Source: Portulaca oleracea (lineage: Eukaryota; Streptophyta; Magnoliopsida; Caryophyllales; Portulacaceae). Taken from it: a DNA stretch of 64,000 nucleotides. The notes beneath the pieces were generated by a model. That model was not told where the DNA came from, made no database searches, and was given only the letters and a program-made list of their open reading frames with translations. The DNA is taken from NCBI GenBank assembly GCA_029582165.1, contig CM055871.1, forward strand, positions 55,260,796 to 55,324,795, read 5' to 3'. The position numbers and the translations under genes were made by a program. Below are positions 56,910 through 64,000 of the stretch, piece by piece; positions within the stretch are counted from its first letter, which is position 1, and each line of letters starts with the position of its first letter.

Positions 56910-57749
56910 TTCGTCTTTCTCCGGAAAGATTATCTACTATTTCTCTCCACTTTCGTTTTTTTTTCTTTCAATTGTTCAAGTTAGTTTTGTTGTGAACGAT
57001 TCGTCCATCCGTGTCCCTGTCTGTGATTATTATCGCTGTATTTCGATAATTTGTGAGCATTTTTGAGTTAACTCGTACTGAAACCGAGTTAGTTTCTCTC
57101 TCCAGCGACCTGGGCGCTGAGCTTGTCCGTCTTCTGTTCTCCTCCGAATTTGGTGGGAATCAGAAGTCCAGGGTTTCCTTTTGACGAAGAACTCTGTGGT
57201 TTTGACGACGACATTGATTTTCTATCTCGTCAATTTGGTGGCTGTAGGTGGAGTTGGCGATGTGTGTACCGGCAACTACTATTCTTCCATCACCATCTCC
57301 TTCTTCAAGGCGGCGAATGGCGGGTGTTACGGCGGTTTCGCTCCTGCTTTTCTCTTCTCGGTACCATCTCTCTTTCTCTATTTTGTTCGTCATTTATCTA
57401 GATTCTTCAACACTCTCGATGATTCTCATTCCCTTACTTAATCCCGAGCGTCAATGATTGTTTATTGCTGAATTCAATCTCTAATGTAATCACCATTGTT
57501 TCTGGCATGTCGTTTTTTTCTTGTTTGCTACTGCTCTTTCATTCCTCCAAACTATTCTGGGTTATTACCAAAACGTTAATATCAATAGCATCATTGTTCT
57601 GCATTTGTCTTTTCATGTTGGTTTTATTTTTCCTTTTTACTTTTTTTCCTCTGTTGGGACTGCAGGATTCAAAGTCAATGTGCAAAATGATTGTACGTGA
57701 ACAGCTTGATTTATTCCGCCATTGACGATGTTCTTCTAAGCTGCTTTGC
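56780..57749 (+). ncRNA. Candidate spliced transcript without a long reading frame
   Basis: A leader-like start, then T-rich intron-like sequence and a plausible exon at 57666-57749 bounded by CTGCAG and GTAAGTG. Further exon-like pieces are at about 59610-59733 and 61908-62022 (CAG before, GT after). Frames are short and unrelated to known proteins. This is an inference from splice-like signals only. Confidence 0.25.
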
Positions 57750-58559
57750 TGTAAGTGTTCTCTCTCTCTGTCTCTCTCTCTCTCTGTCTCTCTCTCTCTC
57801 TCTGATTTGTTGATTTTGGTTGGTTATTGCCTGCAAACGGGAGATGATCAGGGTAGTGACAGTTTAGTGCATTGTTGCACGGTAGTGGGGGTGTTCTGAT
57901 CAGCTATCATTTTGTATTTGGTGGTATTTTGTCCCCATTAGAAATTAATATTTTCTAAATATTTTCCTTTTTTTTGGAGGGCAGGGTCGGTGTCTTGGTG
58001 ATTGTATACACCAGGGAGTGGAATTTCCGGGTACGATGATTCACAATTTTTGGGGTCATATTTTGAGAAAGATATTTATTAGGGAACCACTTGAATTTGT
58101 GATTCTGAATTTAACCTCGGCCCTCACCTTCCCCACTTTTTTTCTAATACAAAATCTCAGTTACAATTAAGTAGACGTAGCATTCAAGCTGCCCTTCAAT
58201 TCAATTGCAAATGGGCAACTTGTTGGGGCTTAACAGTTAGATTTCCTGTAATTTCTAGGAGTTGACAAATAGCCGTCTACTGTTATTGAATTGCTACGTT
58301 AGGCTTGTTGCGGATTTTGTTCATTATTCCAACTTTCAGCCTCTAATATTTGGTGAAGGGGTGGTTCTTTTGCCTCAGCAATTTTTTCCTGGAAAAGCAA
58401 ATCATGTGTTATTTTTTTTAATATTTTGGCTTGGTTACACAAGTTTCATGTGGTTTTTTCCCCGGTTAAAGCAAATCATATAAGCTATTTTTGTTTTTTT
58501 TTTTTCTGGAAATGCAAAAAGGTAGAGGTTTTGGTTACACTAATTATAATCAATTTTAT

Positions 58560-58740
58560 TAGTTGTAAGTAACTGAGAAAAAGGGCGGTCATGACCCGTA
58601 AACCCGACCCAAACCGCCCGAAACCGGAATACACCCGACCCGTATTTACCCGAACCTGAAATACACCCGACCCGTATTTACCCAAACCCGATATACGACC
58701 GACCCGTAACCCGCCCGCCCGCCCGCCCGTATTGACAGGT
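58560..58740. repeat. CCCGACCC / GCCCGCCC simple repeat
   Basis: Repeats of ACCCGACCCGTATTTACCCG and GCCCGCCCGCCCGCCCG in an otherwise AT-rich setting. Unclassified; non-coding. Confidence 0.5.
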
Positions 58741-58851
58741 CTATCTGTGATCAAATCATATACGTAGTATGCTATTTTGTTTTAATTTTTTGGCTAGGTT
58801 ACACAAGTTTCATGTGTTTTTTTTCCAGAGGTAAAGCAAATCATACTCATA

Positions 58852-59113
58852 CTCCCTCCGTCCCTTTTTGAATGACAAATTAACTAACTCTCGAAGCCAA
58901 TGCATGTTGGAAAAAGAGCAAAAAGTTTGAAAATGGACAAAAATAACCTTCTACTCCTTTTGTCAATAATTTTGATGAAGAGAGAGAAATAAAAGAAAAT
59001 TTTAAAAAATAAAATAAAAACAAATGCATTAATTAAGGGTAATTTGGGTATTTTAATTATTGGAATTGTAAAATTGACAAATAGAAAAGGACAAATAAAA
59101 AGGGACAAGGTAT
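58852..59113. mobile_element. Stowaway-like MITE (right end eroded)
   Basis: Starts CTCCCTCCGTCCCTTTTTGA after TA; the far side ends AAAAAGGGACAAGG, the inverse of the start without the last bases. Confidence 0.6.
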
Positions 59114-60159
59114 TTTGAGTATTTAATTATTGGAGTATATGCTATTTTGTTCCCCCCCCTAGAAATGCAAAAAGGTAGAGTTAGCATATGAAAAGGCTGT
59201 GAGTCACACTCACTTCTAGCTGGTCATAGAGATTCTTGTTTTTGATGTTAATTTTTGTTTTTGTTTTCTTGTTAGGTTTGTATGTTTAATCTAGGTCAGT
59301 TTAATGAGTGATTAGGTTGAGTCCCTGTTTTTTGAGCCACGTTTGGGTCAGATTAGTATTAGGTAGTTGATTCCTAATGGAGTTGGTCTTGAAATTCATT
59401 TGTTCATTTGGCCCGTCAGGATAGGATTTGTTTTAGTTTACTAATTTGATGTTCAGTTCAGGCTCATTAGGTTAGGTAATGTTGTTAGTGGGTCTGTCTG
59501 GGTCGTCTTAGGGTTGAATAAATTTTTTGCAATAATATTACAATTAGGTATATGATAATCTTGACTGACTTAATTAGTTCGCTTGCATTTTGCTTTGAAA
59601 TTAAACCAGATGATGAAAAACAACATAGTATAGAATACATGGTGGAGTTTCAAATGCTCAGCCAATCAACTAAGCCTTGGGTTTGCATCAAATGGACAAA
59701 GTGAAATCAGCGGTGATTGTGCTTCAGCCGCGGTGAGACCAAAACCAAATGTTGAAGATGCAGAATATGTAGCATGGTTGGTGAGTTAGTCTACCTTTTA
59801 GCTCAAGTCCTGTGTCGCATTATGCATGCATGTGTTGATTTAGAGAAGGATCATCCCTTTGCATTGAAGTCATTTGAGGCAATGATGAGCAAAGCAACCT
59901 TAATTGAGTTTTAGTGGATATTTGCGCTGAATTGAAATCTTTGGTATCTAATGTTCTATTGATTTACAAATGTTAAAAAAAAAAGCCTTAATCAGGTTTT
60001 AATGTTACACTCAATGACTATCTTTGTTGTTAAATTTGTGCTGTTTGTATGTGAAGTTGATGCTGTGCTCTTGGCTTGTGTGGTCTTTAAAGAAAAAATA
60101 TAGAGGGTAGGGGTAGCATAGGCTGCAATGCTGCATAGCTATTTGTATAGTATAATACC

Positions 60160-60475
60160 TCTACAATAATGATTACTATTTTTGCAGAGAGAGTAGGGGA
60201 GTGAGAGGTGTGGGTAGTGGGGGTAGGTGTCAAAATTTGATTAGTGGTTATAATTTCACAGGGATATCACTCTTGTCCTCTCTCCTCTATTTATCAGCCC
60301 TCACATTTTCTGTAACCCATAAAGAGTTCGCGCCTTGTTTTCTCTCCCCTCTTCCCCATTTCCATCCCATCATCATCTCCTCTTCCTGCACTTCTTCTTC
60401 TTCTTCTTCTTCCCCCAAATCCAACCCAGTCAATCACCCACAGAAACCACCGAAATCGACTTTCATAGCGCGCAA
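60160..60475 (+). repeat. Promoter/leader block, copy 2
   Basis: Same TATA-like and CT-rich leader as copy 1, with (CTT)n expanded to six units. Ends at an ATG frame (60475, MGNFISEILVFSVPVVINEL) that closes after about 25 codons. Confidence 0.8.
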
Positions 60476-60604
60476 TGGGGAACTTCATCAGCGAAATTCT
60501 TGTCTTTTCTGTCCCAGTTGTCATCAATGAACTTTTGAGAAAGGGAATGAAATGGAGCGCTTAGTTGTTGGTGAAATAAGCTTAAACCCTTTAAGGTGAA
60601 AAGA

Positions 60605-61090
60605 TTTCTGCAAGTGTGTCCACACATGTGAATAAGTGAAAAAGATGACGTACTGATAACTCATAATGATATCATTATTTTAGGAGATAGGTATACTTTA
60701 GTTAAGAAAATAAGGAGGGCATGACTACTGTGATATAGACACATTCAGACTATAAATGCGTAAAACACTATACCGAGTCAATTATTTGCTGGTTGTCATT
60801 TTAATATGAAGCCGATGAGAAATTTGTGGATTAAGTTTTGCAAATGTGTCCACACATGTGAATAAGTGAAAAAGATGATGTAGTGATAACTTATAATGAT
60901 ATCATTATTGTAGGAGATGGGTATACTGTAGTTAAGAAAATAAGGAGGGCATGACTACTCTTATATAGACACGTTCAGACTATAAATGCGTAAAACACTT
61001 TAACTGAGTCGAGCATTTGCTGGTTCTCATTTTAATATGAGCCGATGCAGAAATTTGTGGACTAAGTTTTGAACAGTGTCCCACAATTTG
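60605..61090. repeat. 230-bp tandem repeat, two copies and a start of a third
   Basis: GTGTCCACACATGTGAATAAGTG recurs at 60616 and 60846, and a degenerate GTGTCCCACAATTTG at 61076: exact 230-bp spacing twice. Copies 1 and 2 differ by few bases. Non-coding. Confidence 0.9.
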
Positions 61091-62347
61091 AATTGATAGT
61101 AGGATGCAAGCCAGTTGACTATGTTAGTGGACTCAGACGATAATGTAGGTGTAGTACTGGAGTCTCACTTTGACATATGATAGTGGGGTTGGATGCATGG
61201 AGTTATTATATGTAATGGATTAATATCCTCCAGTCAACCTTCATGGTGGCTTATAAAATGTGGTTTATATTTGGATAATTAAAGAGATGCAATAATTTTG
61301 TTGGAAGTTTACGAGCCAAGGTGGAGTTCGTAATTTAGCTAGGTGGGTGGTGATAAACTTAATTCGAGTGTAGTTAGTTATATATTATGTATTGTTCGTG
61401 ATCTGTTAATCTCCCTAGAACCGTAAACGCAAATTTAAAAGAGGAAAGTGGAAGAAAAAGGGATTTTGTGGTAATAGAATTGACAGAATATAGGTTGGAA
61501 AGAATGGTAGCAAATAGAAAAGGGTTAATTATTGAATAGAAGAGTAAAAGCTAATTGATGATGTGCACAATTTATTATTGAATTGATCAGTGAAAACTAA
61601 AGTAGAGAACTAATTTGGAATACGCGGCAAGGGGGTACATGGTAATGAGGTTGTCTGTAGTTGTTGTCTGTGCAGTGGCAAAGTGAACATTTGTGAATAT
61701 ATTTTGATAATTACTGTCGAGTGTTTGATATGGTAGCTCACTCCTTTGTTGTTGAGAAAAATTCAATTATTTGGTATGATTTTGTTGGTTAGTGCTTGTT
61801 TGGTTTTCTTGATTGTGAATTGAAATCAATACTTCCTGTCGCAGTTGACAATTTGAGATTGTTGCTTGTTTGGTTTGCTTACAATGCATTGGAACCCTTT
61901 TATGCAGGAGTTTTATTGTCCCTTGGGCTTGTTCTATGTTAGAAGCTTTAGAGACTACAACTGTTAATTGCAGCAGGAGAAAGAGGAAGTGTTGAAAGGT
62001 TTGTTGGCTATATATGAATCCAGGTATTTTATATCAGCAGACCCTGTGCTCGTATTTTTGTTAAGTCTACAATGTGTTGATAGTTTTGATTGGCAGGTCG
62101 TCCGTTAAGTCCAGAATATGTTGATGATATTAATGGGTGTTTGCTTGTGAAATGCCTAGATGAATAGGTTACTTAAATGCATTATATTATGTTCAAGAAA
62201 TGTATATTTAACCGAAATTATGTTTTGGTAAGGTATGTGTTTGATGTTGATAGTAAATGTATGATTGGGTGGGTATAAAATTTATATATGGGTGATTGCT
62301 GTTGATAGTAACAGAAATTATGTTTGATAATGTATGTGTTTTGAAAA

Positions 62348-62351
<4 letters not shown>

Positions 62352-62378
<27 letters not shown>

Positions 62379-62990
62379 CGATTCTGTATTTTATATTTTC
62401 ATACGTGGGGTTATATATATGTGTGGGTCTGTGCGTGTAAGAGTAAATAATTGTTGTGGGTGGTGGGGGGAATACACACTAACACTAGTAAAGCAGTAAC
62501 TAATAATATCATTAACTAAACCATTATTTGGAATATTGGCCCGAAGCATTGTTGGTTAATGATGATATTGCAATGCCAAAAACTGAGTTGCTACATTTAA
62601 TTTGCAAAATTAATGTTATTAGCATTGTTGGTTAACGATGATATTGCAATGCCAAAAACTGAGTTGCTACATTTAATTTGCAAAATTAATGTTATTAGCA
62701 TTGTTGGTTAACGATGATATTGCAATGCCAAAAACTGAGTTGCTACATTTAATTTGCAAAATTAATATTAATAACGATTCCTTATTTTAGATTTTCATAT
62801 GTGGGGTTATATATATGTGTGAGTCTGTGCGTGTAAGAGTAAATAATTGTTGTGGGTGGTGGGGGGAATACACACTAACACTAGTAAAGCAGTAACGAAA
62901 CAATTATTTGGAATGTTGCCCAGAAGCATTGTTGGTTAACGGTGATATTGCAATGCCAAAAGCTGAGTTGGTACATTTAATTTGCAAAAG
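62352..62990. repeat. Nested tandem duplications (76-bp within ~390-bp)
   Basis: GCATTGTTGGTTAA plus GATGATATTGCAATGCC recurs at 62551, 62627 and 62703 (76-bp period) and again at 62931. The preceding segment (ATATATATGTGTG...GTAAAGCAGTAAC) is itself repeated at 62380-62500 and 62776-62896. An (AAT)n microsatellite lies at 62351-62378. Confidence 0.9.
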
Positions 62991-64000
62991 TGCCTGGAGA
63001 GGTTATTGGTGTGATAGTGTTTTTTTAAAATTTTAAGTTTTTATTGAGGCAAATTGCATTAGATTTTTTAACTAAGGGAACGGAGGGAGTAAAATTTAGT
63101 TAATCTGGTAACTAAACTTTAACTAAGGGAAAAAGTTAATTTTTTAAAAATTTTATTTTAAAAAATTATTGAAGTCATTTGAGGCAATGACTAGCATTGC
63201 AAAGGGTAAAATTTGGTAGGATATGTTTGTGTGTTAATAAGAGAAAATATTAATGTTTATACATTAAGCTTGTAATCAAGAAAATGTATGTTATAGTGTG
63301 TGCTAAACAAATTATTTATTGTTTTTCTTTGTTTCCCTTTATTTTATTTATTTTTCACTTTGGTTATTTGTTTTCTTTAATTTTTTCTTCGCTACTTGTC
63401 TTTGGTTATCTGTTTTTCTTTACTTCTTTTTTGGTTACTTGTCTTGGATTTGTTTTTACTTGTCGTTCAATTAAAAAAAATATGAATAATAAAAATTAGC
63501 AAAATATGTTTATGTGCTAAGAGGAGATAAAACATTAATGTTTTTATATTAAGCTTGTAAGTAGGAAAATATATCTTATAATGTGTACTAAACTACAAAA
63601 TCAGTGGTATAGAGAAATATGATAGATGTAGAATTTGATTCATTTTAGATGTTATGGTTTTGAACTAAGAAGTGGTTGTTAGAAAGGAAAATTTACATGT
63701 CATAGTGTAATAATAGTTAAAAGATATAACTATAATGTTTTTATATTAAATTTGTAATCAAGAAATCTACGTTATATTGTGTACTAAACAAGAAAATCAA
63801 TGGTAAAGAGAAATTTGATACATGCAGATTTTGATTCATTTTACATATTATGGTTGTCAAGGTAGATCTAGGTATAAGAAGGAAAATTTATAAGTTAAGA
63901 AAAAATATTTTATTAAGTGATTATCTTCGGTTGGTCAATTGAAAAAGGTTTTTCTATTAACGATAGAATAAATGATACATTTAAATATAAATGGGTTGAA
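62991..64000. other. AT-rich intergenic with a Stowaway end
   Basis: GGGAACGGAGGGAG followed by TA at 63076-63091 is one end of a Stowaway MITE; the other end is not found. 63180-63800 contains loosely repeated AATATGTTTGTGTG / TTTATATTAAGCTTGTAA words. No gene. Confidence 0.5.

Overview
The window is AT-rich nuclear DNA of a flowering plant, probably a eudicot. Evidence: intron-rich genes whose products match plant trehalase (TRE1), ABCF3 and the kinesin-light-chain-related/CMU family, long T-rich introns, Stowaway, Harbinger, MULE and hAT-like elements, and a copia retrotransposon primed by initiator Met-tRNA. I cannot name the species from sequence alone. LAYOUT: 1-11 kb is gene-free and holds Stowaway MITEs, AT microsatellites, a 427-bp tandem duplication and one copy of a foldback element that sits inside TA repeats. 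11.05-15.1 kb (minus) is a trehalase gene with 11 coding exons. 15.69-22.40 kb, directly upstream of it, is a three-layer nest of transposons: a hAT-like element holds a Mutator-like element, which carries fragments of a D-3-phosphoglycerate dehydrogenase gene and is itself split by a nearly new copia retrotransposon. Each layer has its own exact target-site duplication (8, 9 and 5 bp). 23.29-32.05 kb (minus) is a complete 18-exon ABCF3 gene. 32.6-47 kb is a repeat-rich gap with Harbinger and CACTA-like elements, three full and one partial microsatellite-seated foldback elements, a rearranged trehalase fragment ending in a Helitron-like terminus, a SINE whose empty site is present in the same window, and LINE remnants. 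47.34-50.79 kb (plus) is a complete three-exon KLCR/CMU gene. 50.8-64 kb has no recognisable protein gene; it holds an interrupted Harbinger-like MITE, a ~2-kb element built around a minisatellite, a duplicated promoter-like leader that may drive a non-coding transcript, and several recent tandem duplications. The three genes have unrelated jobs (trehalose hydrolysis, GCN20-type translational control, microtubule/cellulose-synthase attachment) and do not form a functional cluster. The striking content is the transposon archaeology: gene-fragment capture by two mechanisms, and several insertions that can be proved from duplicated target sites or empty paralogous sites inside the window.
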